From the NCBI GenBank assembly GCA_002812745.2, contig NCSJ02000008.1, positions 62,001 through 126,000 of the forward strand: a DNA stretch of 64,000 bases. The letters run 5' to 3'. Both the position numbers and the translations under genes were made by a program. Below, in pieces: positions 10,523 through 22,406 of the stretch; the first letter of the stretch is position 1, and the number at the start of each line of letters is the position of its first letter. The notes under the pieces are model-generated. The model was given only the letters and a program-made list of their open reading frames with translations, made no database searches and had not been told where the DNA came from. The DNA is from Scytalidium lignicola. Taxonomy: Eukaryota > Ascomycota > Leotiomycetes.

Positions 10523-11162
10523 CGTTCATTCTACAATCCATTTCAGATAGATGTTTTCTTTCGACTGGAATTGAAGAACATTCACACCTTTACAGAGAGC
10601 TCCACTCGTGAGGATAGTTCCAAGTTTATTAAACGTTCCATAATTCCGATTCGCCACAAAATGGCTTAATTTGATCCTCTATCCCCAATAGAGAGACCTG
10701 AAAACGCCACGGAATGAATTTTTAGAGCTTATAGGCATGCTGGACCCTTTTGACATGCCATTTTCTGATTGGATATTTTCTCGCTCCCAAGATATCGCCC
10801 AGCCTTTTGTAGTTGGGTCTGCTCGCACGAATACAGACGTATTACTGTCCCGCAGTAATAGTCGGTTGCGCTCGTACGCAGTTTTATCGCTGACAACCAC
10901 CCAGGGGCGCTCGTTTAAACCGTACATATCCAGCCAAGAACTCAGCTGTAGAGAGCTGGCTAATTACCGCTCAAGCCATTTCACTTCTAGCTCACGTAAG
11001 CCGTAGCCAAGGCTCCTCTCGACCCACCTTAAAAGAAACCCATCTATCTTTTTGTAATCCATTGAGTACTTCTTTTTCTCGTTACGGTACCAGCTGGGCT
11101 AATATATTTTTGGTATCTATTAAACTAGGAGCGATCGCGCACTGCTCTAACGGCTGGTCGAG
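10523..11162. other. Intergenic and P450 promoter; contains a perfect 8-bp hairpin
   Basis: Overlapping open frames on both strands (10679-10927 and 10737-11006) have no motif and look accidental. A perfect stem TATTACTG / CAGTAATA with a 5-nt loop lies at 10840-10860. The P450 promoter must lie in the last few hundred bases. Confidence 0.5.
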
Positions 11163-13005
11163 ATGGAGCAATCTCTACTACTCCTCACAGCCAACTGGTC
11201 ATGGTTGATCGCTGGCTTAATAGGGGTCTCCGTTGCATATTGGATAATGAAATTTATTCGCCATCGACGCTTCTATACCCATCTGGTAAATTCTCTTCCT
11301 AGTCCTAGAAATCGAGCATGATGAGCTTATGTGCATTGTTCAGCCATCCCCTCGACATAGCATGATCCTTGGAAACCTCAAGGTCATGGGCGAGGCACTA
11401 AAGAAATATCCATCAGACTTCCATCCCATGCCGATGTTTACAGATATAGGTAATGAATACGGGTTTCGGGGCCTCTACTACATGGACATCTACCCTTTCG
11501 GGGAACCATTGGTGTTCATTATCCATCCTGAGGTGGCAGCACAGGTGCAGAACTCCTCGAATTTTTACAGACATCCATACGCTACAGAGTTTCTCGGTGG
11601 TATCGTTGGCACGAAGAGTATATTTACTACTCAAGGAGCTGAGTGGCATCAACAAAGGTCCTGGTTTGCCTCGGCCTTCTCAATGTCTCAGATATTGGCC
11701 TTAGTACCGGGTATGATCGAGGAGACCCTAATCTTCCGAGAAATCCTCACTAGAGACGCTGTCTCTGGAGATGTATTTGCAATGAATGACAGGGCCATGC
11801 GCCTTACAATCGATGTGATCGGCCGTAGTGTTGGTAATATCCGTCTCAACTCTCAGACGCAGTACAGTCCAATCCAGGACGCATTCATGCATGCTATAGG
11901 ATGGACAGCCGGACAAACTGCACCCCTATGGAAGAAGATATTAAGTCCGATGATGATGAGTTGGTATACTAGCAAGTTAGATAGATTGCTAGGCAAAGTT
12001 ATCAAGGAACGGTATGCTAGCGGGGCCGACGATGGACCTACAAAGACGATTTTAGATTTAGCGTTGAAGGGCTATCAAAAGGATCACGGAAAGTTATCAG
12101 CTACAGGATATACGGCTGATAAAGACGAGCAATTTATGAAGATTGCACTTGATAAGTATGATGTCCTGTTCGATATGGTTATTGCCTTAATACTTACACT
12201 TGTGACAGTGCAAAGACTTTCTTCGCTGGAGGCCATGATACCACTTCGTCCTTAATCACTGTGAGCGCCTACATTTATATTTGTTTTAACATACATAAAT
12301 ACTGATGCGGTATAATAGTATACTTACTATTACCTGTCAATCCACCCCGAAATTCTTGAGCGAGTTCGCACTGAGCATGATGAAGTCTTCGGCACCACCG
12401 TAGAAGCAACTATTCAACGACTTCAGGCCGACCCTCATATGCTGAACAAACTACCACTCACACAAGCTGCTTTTAGGGAAATCCTTCGTCTACACTCAGC
12501 CGGATTTACCATAAGAAAGGGAGCTCCAGGGTAGGTCCCAGACCTATTATCATATTAATAAATGAGAAGCTAAACAGAATGTTTCACTTCTAGTGCAACC
12601 GTTACATTCCAAGGCCGTACCTATCCCATGGAAAACCACATGATCGCCGTCCTAGCCAGCAGCATGGGACGTGATCCAGAGCTGTGGAATAGCCCCGACC
12701 CGTCTATTACTCTCCAAGACTTCTATCCTGACCGCTGGTTGTCTCCCGAAACTTGCAACATGGCTGCATGGCAAGCCTTTGAGAAGGGACCAAGGAACTG
12801 CATCGGACAGCAGCTGGCACTTGTAGAAGCAAAGGTCATTATGGCGCTGACGCTGAGGTGGTTTAAGTTCCAGGCGGTATTTAAGGAGGGCGGAAAGGGG
12901 GTTACGGGGATTGAGGGCTGGGGAGGGCAGGCGTATCAGGAACTGAAACTGACGGCTAAGCCGAAGGATGGTATTCCTATGAAGGTTAGCTTGGTGGATA
13001 GGTGA
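11163..13005 (+). CDS. Cytochrome P450 monooxygenase (five exons)
   Basis: Exons 11163-11285, 11344-12155, 12209-12260, 12319-12530 and 12594-13005 join in phase to give 536 aa. The N-terminus is a membrane anchor (SWLIAGLIGVSVAYWIM), followed after the first splice by a Pro-rich hinge (LPSPRHSMILGNL). The I-helix has FFAGGHDTTSS, formed across intron 2. The K-helix Glu/Arg pair is in REILRLH. The haem loop is FEKGPRNCIGQQLA with the Cys thiolate ligand. Every diagnostic element is intact. The enzyme should sit on the ER face and oxidise a lipophilic substrate. The overall look is of a CYP from fungal secondary or fatty-chain metabolism, but I cannot assign a CYP family. Confidence 0.92.
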
Positions 13006-13417
13006 ATTTGATGTTATAATGTTTTTATTTCAAATTCTTTATAAAATTAAAAAAGAAGGCGATTTTTTGTGCTTGATTTTCTCTCCATCCTTTTTATAGA
13101 TATAGATTTTTACGTGTAGGTTGTAGGTTAATTGATGCGGCTAGGTCTGCTCTGGTGTTTAGTGCAAAAAGAATGAAAAAATGGCGATAGACTATTTTCT
13201 TCAAGCGTAGAAATTGCTTTAAAAATATTTTTATTATCGTGCTATGTATCCATTCATTTTTCTCATTTCACATATCCTGAGCGCCATATGCTAGGTAAGT
13301 GGTCCCTATAATGATCTCTAGCGATATCTTTTCAGGGGATATTGCGCTTTAGACCAATTATTCGCCTCGAAAGAGCAAATGAATCGTATCGTGCATCACA
13401 ATCTATAAATCTATAAA
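13006..13417. other. Convergent intergenic, AT-rich
   Basis: The stretch lies between the 3' ends of the P450 and the acetyltransferase. It is AT-rich and carries no convincing frame. It presumably holds both polyadenylation regions. Confidence 0.6.
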
Positions 13418-14119
13418 TCACTGCTTGTTAGGCGTCCTAAGCATTGGGACAGCTGGAGAGTTGGGATCCTTCTTGTCTGTTTGTTCTGCATAACCATGCA
13501 TCTCGTATAGATGCTTTGCGGTTGGTGCAGCATCAAGGTAGCATTCCCAGCCAGCTTTGTCAGCTTCATCGTTCCCCCACTGTAACAATGATGACCCAAG
13601 TCCCCTCTTCCAATATTTCTTAATCGTTGCCAATGTCTCGAGGACTAAAAAAATAGTTAGAGGTTAGCCTTCGTAAAATTGACGATTCAATGACCGAGTC
13701 AACTTTAGCCTGCTCTTACAGTAATGTGGCCTATCTCCGACCACAGCATCATGTTGTCTCGCCATTGGGTCGAAGAATGAGCCCAGTAGCTGCGAACTCA
13801 TATCGGCCGGAAAATCTTTCTCCCAGCGTTCCCTCCAGTCTGGCAATGGTTTTCCCCCTGGGTGAATCGTCCACTTCGCGAAACCCAGAACCTTACCCTC
13901 TCCTCTGTCTTCAGGTGCGCTGGATGCGTCATCTGTCATAACGTAGTACACCGTGTTTTGAGATGGTTCGGTCATGGAGAAATGAAACGAAGATAGCAGC
14001 CATTCATCTCCAGTTGGCGAATGAGGAAAAAACGCGGTTATGTCGCTAAAGGCTGATATCCATACTTCTAGAATCCCAGGAATATGGTCGGTGGTGGCTT
14101 TTGTGATGTTGTATGGCAT
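13418..14119 (-). CDS. GNAT-family N-acetyltransferase
   Basis: Exons 14119-13720 and 13644-13418 join in phase (...RPHY | FLETLATIKKYWKRGLGS) to give 208 aa; the intron is 75 bp. The ATG at 14119 (MPYNITKAT) is chosen because the longer upstream frame opens only from GTG. The N-terminal part (ATTDHIPGILEVWISAF) is a typical GNAT beta1-alpha1. KVLGFAKW is beta4. The acetyl-CoA P-loop is the RGLGSSLLQW segment, and YLDAAPTAKHLYEMHGY matches the usual 'aa-x-x-Gx-xLYExxGF' end. It transfers an acetyl group to an unknown amine. It faces tail-to-tail with the P450. Confidence 0.85.
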
Positions 14120-14604
14120 TGTTAGAAGATGCCGTCTGTAGAGGTCTCGGGACACGGTGTGGATTTATATAATTCAGCAGAAAAGCAGTCCATTGTTACG
14201 ATTACTTATAGTTATGTCCGGAATCAGACACCCGTAGGAGCTCCTAGAAGGAACGATTACTACACTAGGCAGTCGATAAGGGTGCCCACAATGTTTGTCT
14301 ATCCAATAACTACTGGCAGTTCATTCTTATAAATGGCCAATTAACGAATCGCGCATACTATATTTAGGTATATGCCAGACCATTTCTATCCACAGTGCTT
14401 TATCATAAACCCTGAAATCCTCCATCAATAATTTATCCGCTAGAAGATTGTTGCACAAGTTACATACACCGGTCGTAGGCTGCCATAGAATTGATTGAAA
14501 TAATCAACTATTAAATTAACTACTATACAAGCAAATATGGCAATGTGTATAAGGGCCGTATTACGGCTTTACGTGTGCCACGTAAGCAGCTGTAAGTTAC
14601 CATC
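14120..14604. other. Intergenic, no supported gene
   Basis: This holds the acetyltransferase promoter and the 3' region of the next minus-strand gene. It is AT-rich in its second half. The 67-codon plus-strand frame overlapping the acetyltransferase start has no motif. Confidence 0.55.
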
Positions 14605-16823
14605 CTACAAAGATGGATCAATATCAAAACTCTGTCCACTAAACCTCAATGGTGTTGCCTGACTCTCAGAATGCACATATTGTGTATCTGAAAATCCAAT
14701 AATATCATCCAGCATTCTAAAGCACTGAACCCGGCCATGATCATCCATCTGTAGATTCTTCACGCTCTCCCTCAATCCTGGATCCGCATAAGGCAACTCT
14801 TGTCTTGCTGCTGGTCTCTGCTGATGACCGAGAAATTCTAGCACACTTTTTCGGATAAATTCAAAACTATCACAATACTTTTTTGCACCTGCCCACCTCT
14901 CCGCCATGACATGCAGCACGATACTACACGCACTAATTCCAGAGCTCGTCCCAATACCAAAGACTTCCTGCGGACTAATCCAAATACAATAGATAAGCGC
15001 CAAGCCACTGGTATATACTGAATTTAATGCAATCAAATTCAAGTCATATGCTGTACCGGTATACCTCCTTTTATGTATCTCCAAGAGCTCAGCACAGGCA
15101 TTTGCACATGCTTTGATATATTTCATGTTGATTTGGTCGAGAAAGAGCTGGGGGTACAGGAGGAGCCGGATGGCTTTGTTATAGGCGACTAAAGTAAGGT
15201 CATTGCCAAAAGCCATATATTCAGACTTGGAACGTTTGTAAGATTCTCGAGGCATAGTTTTGCGCCATGCTATGAGCTCTTCAAGGAAGGCATCGATTTC
15301 CGAATCTTCAGTACAGGTTTTTTGGTCAACGCGATAAATTGTTTGATGGATCTTTGATTCGATACACTGCAGTTTTACCTGACGGAGGAAACAGGACATT
15401 GAACTATCTTGACTAATGTTTCGGGTTGCGAGCGAAATGCTGTTGTATTCTCCTATTCTCTCGTCGTCAATTTCCATGGGGAGTAGACAGTCAATATCCT
15501 GATCAGAAATGGCAAAAGGTCTTCCAATAGCGATTGATATATGGCGGTCAAGAATGTAACAGGTCCAGAAGACGCGCCTGCGCATCTCAACATCGAAAAT
15601 ACTGAGACTTAGGTCTGTGATATTGCGGTGGAAACCAAATGCTATACACATGCGCATAGCAATGCCGACGTAGGTCCTGCAAGGTGTTAGCATTGGTCAG
15701 AAGAGACACATCAAGGATAACAGCTTTACCATACGCTTGGACCACTAGGACCTTTAAGTGAGAAGATGCTCAGCAGAAGTAAGCAGACTACGGATCTGAT
15801 GTCGTTCAGCTCAATTATCAGGTCTAGTCGCTTGAGAGCAGCATTGAAAAACTCGATGGGAAAACATTCTCCATCTTCTCGCACTGGATTCGTATATCGA
15901 CCACCGATGGCGTAAATGAAAGTCAGTGTGAACGATTCATATACGTTCTCCAATCTATTTCTTCGTGAATGTAAATCCATAATATGAGATCTATGAAGAA
16001 TTGGCCATCGACTCGGGATATAGTTGAGATAGCCGTGCAACAGTCGGTCTGCTACATCTGCTGGCAGATTTGTAATGTCAAATTCCGGAATTCGAAGACC
16101 GTTATGGATGTTTTGGCCTGGTGCAGGAGAGGAGAGAAGGCGACTGAGATTTTTGGAATGCTCTTTTGGTTCATCGAGTTTGACTGGGTTGGCTTCTATT
16201 GCACTTACTATGCCACCGACCACATGGCCCAGGGCGAGATAGGCGGATGCACCAACGAACCCGCCATTGGCTTGGAGTGAGAGATCTCGCATTGCCCACG
16301 CAAGCATATCTCCAGGATCTCCGGGTCTGCAGTGTGGGGATTTCTCTGTAGCTCCACTTACCCTATCATAAGGCGTTTGGTCGTCAGAAACTTTGAAAGG
16401 TGAAATAGTACTGTCGACTGTCTCCTGCTCTCGTACAACTTCCCAGTGATCGTGACTAAACTCCGACAGGCCTTCTTTGCTCATAATCATTTCCAACTGT
16501 GCAACTCTATCCTCAAGAGCTTTGACGTATTGACGCCTGCTGTAAGCCGTAGATTTCGTTGTTACGGCGTACTCGCATTGGACCTGAGCACTCTTGCATT
16601 TCTCGCAAGATGGACGTGCTCCATTACACTATTGCAGGGCTTAAGCCACGTATTCAGTACTATAGTAAGTGCAGGAAAATTTCCGAACCTTCTGTTTCCT
16701 AGCTTTGCATCGCTGGCAGGCAATTGCTACTCGTGTGCGCTTGATACGAGTAAAATTGGGACTTTCTCCGCCTTCGTCCCAGTCTATAGGATCGATCTGA
16801 GCATAACTGGAGATTTCAGCCAT
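14605..16823 (-). CDS. Zn2Cys6 transcription factor with fungal-specific TF domain
   Basis: Exons 16823-16689, 16628-15730 and 15676-14605 join in phase to 701 aa. The binuclear cluster is split by the first intron (60 bp): CQRCKARKQK | CNGARPSCEKCKSAQVQC, which restores the six cysteines C-x2-C-x6-C-x5-C-x2-C-x6-C near residues 34-63. A short linker and coiled coil follow (YVKALEDRVAQLEMIM). The middle-homology/Fungal_trans domain spans the second junction (SVVCLLLLSIFSLKGPSGPSVW | TYVGIAMRMCIAFGFHRN), then the conserved RRRVFWTCYILDRHISIAIGRPFAI. Nuclear DNA-binding regulator. It lies directly downstream of the M20 peptidase gene on the same strand and may control the peptidase/permease pair (inference from position only). 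Confidence 0.92.
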
Positions 16824-17306
16824 GCTGACTCAAAAGAACATATTTCAGCGTCTGAAGTAACATGAAAACCGACATCGATGAACACCAAGATCACATTCTC
16901 ATCAGCGTTAGAGTGGGGGGTATCAAGAGATAAGAATCCTCGGCCGGGGGAGTTGTGGGCCGAAATCCAAGCACTAATAACGGAAAAGCATAAAAGTTCC
17001 GACAGGTAATTGACTAATCTCACCTCTCACGTGGATGTGGAGAAATCGAGAATGACATACAGCTCTCAATTTAATCTTATAATTTATCGATTTAAGTGAG
17101 AAGGTACTTGAAATATCGAATCTTCATGTTAGCAAATCGGAGTTCTGGGTAAGGTGATGGCCTCGTAATACTTAGTCCGAAGGTTATCATTAAAATTTGA
17201 GTTACTTGCACAAGTTACACTTAAAGCTATCTGCCTTATTAGAAGATATTACATATCTGCTATTTATCCTTGTTTCTCATTTTGTAACATTTTATTTCCT
17301 GATGTC
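16824..17306. other. Intergenic, promoter of Zn2Cys6 gene
   Basis: This lies between two minus-strand genes. The segment next to 16823 should hold the regulator's promoter. The part from about 17050 on is AT-rich 3' flank of the peptidase gene. No further gene seen. Confidence 0.55.
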
Positions 17307-18587
17307 CTATTTATCTCTTTTAAGAAAGTCATAGCCTATGAGTGCATGAATCTGAGCTACTTGAAGCAGTTCCTTCAAGAGAACATGCTCATCTTCAGCA
17401 CCCATACCAAATGGAGTACAACCTACCACAACGCTTGGAATTCCAGCCAAACGAAACAACCTCGTGTCCGATCCACCCACTCTCATGTTTGCCACAGGCT
17501 TCAATCCTTCGTCTAGTACCAATGCCGATGCTTGTAGTGCAGAAGCAACAATATTCTCCGACGGTGAAGTCCAAGTGGGTTCGTACATTTGTATAGGCTT
17601 CCAACTTATTCCCTCCATCGGCCCTAGATGTGTATCCAGATGTTCATTGACTTGAGCAAGAGACACCCCTACAGGAAGTCTTATATCACACTTCGCGCTG
17701 GCTTCGCTGGGCATCAAATTCGGCGAAACCCCCCCATTGATCACACCAACATTGAACGTGATACTTCGTAATGTATTGCTTTCGCCCTTGCCCGATAACT
17801 CCTCTGAAACCTCCTGGGCGGCTGCAATCGTATCCGTGACTTCAGAGGGTGATTCAAACGGTAGCTTTTCAATAAGCTGCGCAGCATCCAGTGCTTTTCG
17901 TAATCGATCAATTGCATTGATACCTTTGTGTACATGCGCACCATGTCCTGCGACACCCTCCGCTGTTATCTCAAACCAGAGAATCCCCTTTTCGCCAACT
18001 CGTATAACGCGCGGACTTCCTACATCTGCATTTACCACCGCATCGCCTTTTACACCTTCCACATTATGCAACAGCCATTCCGTGCCCATACGCCCGCCGT
18101 TTTCCTCATCGCCAGCAAGTGTGAGGATCAACTCACCAGACCACAGCTCTTTGTGATCAGCCAAGACTCCGGCAGCAATGATCATGGCCGCGACACCGGC
18201 TTTCATATCTGAGACACCTCGACCATAGAGTCGACCATCATTGATCGTGCCACCTAGTGGCGGTACAGTCCACGGAAGATGTTCACAGACTGGATAGGTG
18301 TCGAGGTGGCCGTTGAAAACGAGGCGTTTGCCAGGACGTCCGCTGGAGATTCGACACACGAGGTTCACAGTTCCTGGGTCAGTTTCGTGGATGGTTGTGG
18401 AGGCGCCAGAAATTTTAGAGAGGAGATCGATGGCGACCTTTGCGACAGCTGTGGTATCACCGGGTGGGTTAGGAGATGGCGTTTGCACAAGAATTTGTGT
18501 AGCGGAGATGAGATCAGCATTTCGAAGCGCGACTTGCTGGATAAGATAGGATTCTTGTCCCTCTTGGGGAGCAGCGGAGGGAGACAT
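17307..18587 (-). CDS. M20 family metallopeptidase (ArgE/DapE-like deacylase/peptidase)
   Basis: One exon, 426 aa. The start is the ATG at 18587 (MSPSAAPQEG); the upstream extension begins only with TTG. The metal and catalytic motifs of M20 are in order: FNGHLDTYPV (His and its Asp), GRGVSDMKAG (bridging Asp), AGDEENGG (catalytic Glu and metal Glu), VNADVGSP (Asp), and the last His in DEHVLLKELL. The central dimerisation lid is recognisable at GVAGHGAHVHKGINAI. No signal peptide is visible, so it is probably cytosolic. The family removes acyl or amino-acid groups (acetylornithine, succinyl-diaminopimelate, dipeptides); the exact substrate is unresolved. It is divergent from an amino-acid permease, a context that fits peptide or acyl-amino-acid use as a nitrogen source. 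Confidence 0.9.
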   Translation of the reverse strand: MSPSAAPQEGQESYLIQQVALRNADLISATQILVQTPSPNPPGDTTAVAKVAIDLLSKISGASTTIHETDPGTVNLVCRISSGRPGKRLVFNGHLDTYPVCEHLPWTVPPLGGTINDGRLYGRGVSDMKAGVAAMIIAAGVLADHKELWSGELILTLAGDEENGGRMGTEWLLHNVEGVKGDAVVNADVGSPRVIRVGEKGILWFEITAEGVAGHGAHVHKGINAIDRLRKALDAAQLIEKLPFESPSEVTDTIAAAQEVSEELSGKGESNTLRSITFNVGVINGGVSPNLMPSEASAKCDIRLPVGVSLAQVNEHLDTHLGPMEGISWKPIQMYEPTWTSPSENIVASALQASALVLDEGLKPVANMRVGGSDTRLFRLAGIPSVVVGCTPFGMGAEDEHVLLKELLQVAQIHALIGYDFLKRDK

Positions 18588-19156
18588 TTTCAACCTCAAA
18601 TCAGTATCTACGGCTAACGCGAAGAAGATAATGAGCAGAAGATTAGAAATGGGGCACAGTTAAGAATGTAGCAACGGATCAAGCAAGTTCCCATCAAATA
18701 ATGCTAATCGTATTCTTCCAAGACCTTGGCCTGCTCTTTATGCCACTTACAGTACCCTGTCTACTTAGATTTCAGACCCGCCTAACGGAACGTCCACAAA
18801 TGTACCGAAATGTAATTTTAAATGTCGGAAGTCGTCAATATAGCCGACTCAAAGTCAACGGCCGTTAGTGATAAGAGCTATAATAGATAAGAGCTAACAG
18901 TGGGATGCAGAATACCCTTCTCCACTTCTGTGCTGTCTACGGGCGAATGAGATGGTTGTATAAAGAGGAACAGCCAATCATAGTATTTGTTGTGACAAGA
19001 TGGGGTATTCGGACTTATTAAAGCCCACTGCAGATAGATACCATGTCACTAACAGCTCGAGCTGCCCGTCCACTGATTCCCATACATATGTAGCACCAAG
19101 ATGCCCTCGAAACATAGACATACCATTTACCAGGCATCTTCTGCTTGATTCTTGCA
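18588..19156. promoter_or_regulatory. Divergent peptidase/permease promoter with two GATAAG sites
   Basis: Two copies of GATAAG lie 16 bp apart (18870-18875 and 18886-18891), each followed by AGCTA. Paired GATA sites in a divergent promoter are the classic target layout of AreA/NIT2-type nitrogen regulators. A TATA-like GTATAAAG lies near 18958, about 200 bp before the permease ATG. Binding is not demonstrated; it rests on motif and gene context. Confidence 0.65.
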
Positions 19157-21065
19157 ATGGAGTCTGTCAAGTCTTCGTCAGATAATTTTCACCTGAAAGG
19201 TGAAAAAAACCTAGAACTTTCTCATCAGACACTCTACGACACCGAACATGGCACTACAGCCGAGATCCCTGCCCAGGGCGGCCTACATCGTACACTCAAA
19301 GCCCGTCATCTTTCTATGATAGCACTTGGTGGAGCTTTGGGTAGTGGTTTACTCGTTACGACAGGAGCTTCATTGGCGAAAGGGGGTCCTGCAGGGCTTC
19401 TCATTTCCTACTGCCTTATTGGATTCATGGTTGTATTGGTATTGACTGCCATCGGAGAGATGGCTACATGGCGACCAATTGCTAGTGGCTTCACGGGATA
19501 TGCTACAGCTTATGTCGATCCGGCTTTGGGTTTTGTTCTAGGATATTGGTACGTTATTTTCTTCATATCTTTTATCTTAGTGGCTGGCTCTAACATCAAG
19601 CTGCAGCTATTGGTTCAAGTACCTCTTAGTTGTTCCAACACAACTCACTGCAACGGCCCTGGTTTTACAATACTGGGTCCCTCGAGAGCGTGTGAACCCT
19701 GGTGTCTGGATAGCTGTATTCTTGATTGTCATCGTCTTGATAAATGTTTTCGGCGTTCGTTTCTTCGGAGAACTAGAATTTTGGATGAGTAGCATCAAAG
19801 TGACTGTCGTCCTTGGTGTTATACTTCTTAGTCTTATTCTTGCATGCGGAGGTGGGCCCAATCATGACGTGACTGGCTTCAAGTACTGGTCTAATCCAGG
19901 TGCCTTCAATCACTTTATCACAAGTAAGATACTCCTAATGTGGTCAAAACCTGACAATTACTTCTTTTGATTCAAATTATTAACGACCCAAAAACAGCGG
20001 GCTCGACAGGGCAATTCTACGCTTCTATTTCTGTTATTGTGTCAGCAACATATGCTTTCCTCGGCACAGAACTTATTTGTGTCACTTTTGGAGAGGCTTC
20101 GAACCCACGTCATACAATTCCGCGAGCGATTAAACTGACTTTTTATCGTATTATACTCTTCTATGTATGCAAAAGCCCTCTATCCTTAACCTTGGCACAG
20201 AAAGTATGCTAACCGATCTCCTAGATTATAACCGTCTTCCTTCTCGGAATGATTGTCCCCTATAACTCGAAACTCCTGGTAACCGCCAACAGCACTGTTA
20301 CGTCTGCCAACTCGTCTCCATTTGTTGTTGCCATTCAAATTGCCGGCATCAAGGCCCTGCCAGGAATCCTCAATGGGTGCATCCTACTCTTCGTCTTTTC
20401 AGCTGCGAACTCCGACCTCTATGTAGGTTCCCGGACTATTTACGGACTCGCCATGGAAGGATATGCCCCGGCATTTCTAAGGCGTACAAATAAAGCGGGC
20501 GCGCCTGTCTACTGTGTTTTGGTGTGCGGGATCTTTGCTTGCATTGGATTCCTGAATGTCAGCACAAACTCAGCCATTGTCTTTACCTATTTTACCAACC
20601 TGGTGACGGTGTTTGGAATGCTTGCTTGGCTGAGTTTGCTCATTACTCACGTGTTCTTCGTTAGAGCACGCCGAGCACAAGGAATACCTGATTCGGAACT
20701 TCGATATAAAGCACCTCTGGGTATATGGGGATCTTATCTTGGAATTTTTGTCGTCTCCATACTTATTTTGATCNAAAAACTTCAGTGTGTTTGTACACTC
20801 TGATGTTGCAGGTGGGACGTATGGCAGTTTCGACTACAAAAATTTCATTACAGGATATTTGGGAATACCCGTCTTCGTGATTTTGTATGTTGGATTCAAA
20901 ATTATAAAGAAGACAGAGACGATGAAACCGGCGACAATAGATTTGTTTACAGGCAAACAAGTTGTGGATGACGAGGAGAAGGAGTGGCTGGAGAAGAAGA
21001 GATTAGAGGAAGAGAGTGGGCATAGACCACGCGATTGGTATAAGTTTATTGGGTGGCTATTCTAA
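19157..21065 (+). CDS. Amino-acid permease (APC superfamily, fungal YAT/AAT type)
   Basis: Exons 19157-19548, 19607-19923, 19998-20164 and 20225-21065 give about 571 aa once the single N at 20774 is ignored. The first splice makes LGYC|YWFKY, a hallmark of the family. The N-terminus has LKARHLSMIALGGALGSGLLVTTG (helix 1). About 12 hydrophobic segments follow, with GEMATWRPIASGFTGYA, LQYWVPRERVNPGVW and SAANSDLYVGSRTIYGLAMEGYAP all present. The tail is acidic/basic (DDEEKEWLEKKRLEEE). The N in ATCnAAAAAC would shift the frame; deleting it restores LIKNFSVFVHSDV, so it is read as a homopolymer sequencing artefact. Plasma-membrane amino-acid/H+ symport is expected. Its promoter is shared with the M20 peptidase. 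Confidence 0.92.
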
Positions 21066-22406
21066 TATTTTATTTCAGCATCTCGTTTTCTTAAAATTTT
21101 ACGACAGAGATCAATAGATACAAATTAGTATCCAACCACTAGGAAAGGATAATCTTTTATACAATAAGCAATCTCTCTACCCTAGACACCCACATTCTAT
21201 TAATGTAATTCCAGACAAATAACAGAATTCTTCCAAATCCAAACAAAAGTATGCTGTTTAAGTCTCAATGTCATTACAAGGTATAATTGAGTAAGTGTCA
21301 ATCCATGTAAGCTCCAGTATTTCAATAATTAAACATCATAACAATCTTATCATAAAATTTAACTTTGAATTTTAAGAATGTAAAATACTTTTCTCTCTTG
21401 TAACGATTTATTAGTATCACTTTATATTGTTGTTTGATAAGTTATGGTACTGCTGTATCTTACATCGGCTCATTCTTTTTCCCTATGCACAACATTTTTA
21501 TTTTGAGCAACTAAAATTAAACACTTTAATATAACTCCCAACTCAGTGCCATAGAAAAATAAAGAAACGGCCTCTTCATCATTAGGATTAGTACACATAT
21601 GATCATAACCCCTCCACGTGACTAGCTCACTAATATAAATATATATCAAAATTATCTTTTTAGTGAGGGTAAGGTAATCAATCTATTTCCACATCTCTAT
21701 ATCTAACTGACGTAGAAATTCATCGAAATCTTGTAGTGATTTTAAAAATGTGTCAGAAATGTAGAGTTGAGTATGATCTAAAAGTATTAAAGAAATGTTA
21801 TATAGCTTTGCTTTAGAGTTTCTTCTCCATCGAAATCCAAAACCCTACTAGTTCACCTCCTTCTCCTGATTCTTTTCTTATATGTCTGGGGCGTGATCTT
21901 TGGTCTGAACGGCTTAGTGAGTGTTGCTACTACTCCGGGTGCAGAGGAAGGGATTTCGAATAGCTTTGCAGGATCTGGGCGTCGAGTAGTGAGGAGCTAT
22001 AGTTTTAAGTTATAGCTTTATCTTATTACTTTCTGAATATAATTACTATTACGCTTTTGTTCAATGGTGAGGCTTAGCCCGTTCCAGAAGCACTGATAGA
22101 AAGCAAAGCCTGATAAAATCTTCCGACCATATGTGTAGCAAATAGCCGCATATTAATTAAGTCCGCCTATCAACTAATAAATCAACCTAGCTGGCTCGCA
22201 CAGTTTTGACTGTGCTGGTACAATCATTGTCGGAGCTGGCGCCGGTTTTCCAGTGTTCTTAAAATAGACGTCATTCTACAGCTGTCTCGGAGTGGACGAG
22301 TTTCAATGGTCCCGTGACGAACCTCAAAAGGCTGAGGCCTCATGTTCAACTCCTCCTACCCGTATTCTCATTTTTTGCTCAGCAGTGAAGTGTCTAGTAG
22401 TTGATT
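21066..22406. other. 1.3-kb AT-rich intergenic
   Basis: No supported gene. The AT content is high between 21100 and 22050. The last ~200 bp before the kinase start are GC-richer (CGGAGCTGGCGCCGG) and probably hold its promoter. No recognisable element ends were found. Confidence 0.55.

Noticed and set aside
10679..11006. Overlapping open frames on both strands before the P450
   Set aside because: Mutually antisense, no motifs; chance frames in a less AT-rich promoter.
17737..18617. Plus-strand frames inside the M20 peptidase
   Set aside because: Antisense shadows; the minus-strand frame holds every M20 metal ligand.
22200..22370. Possible tRNA-like TTCAACTCC segment before the kinase
   Set aside because: No cloverleaf could be drawn by eye; arms do not pair.
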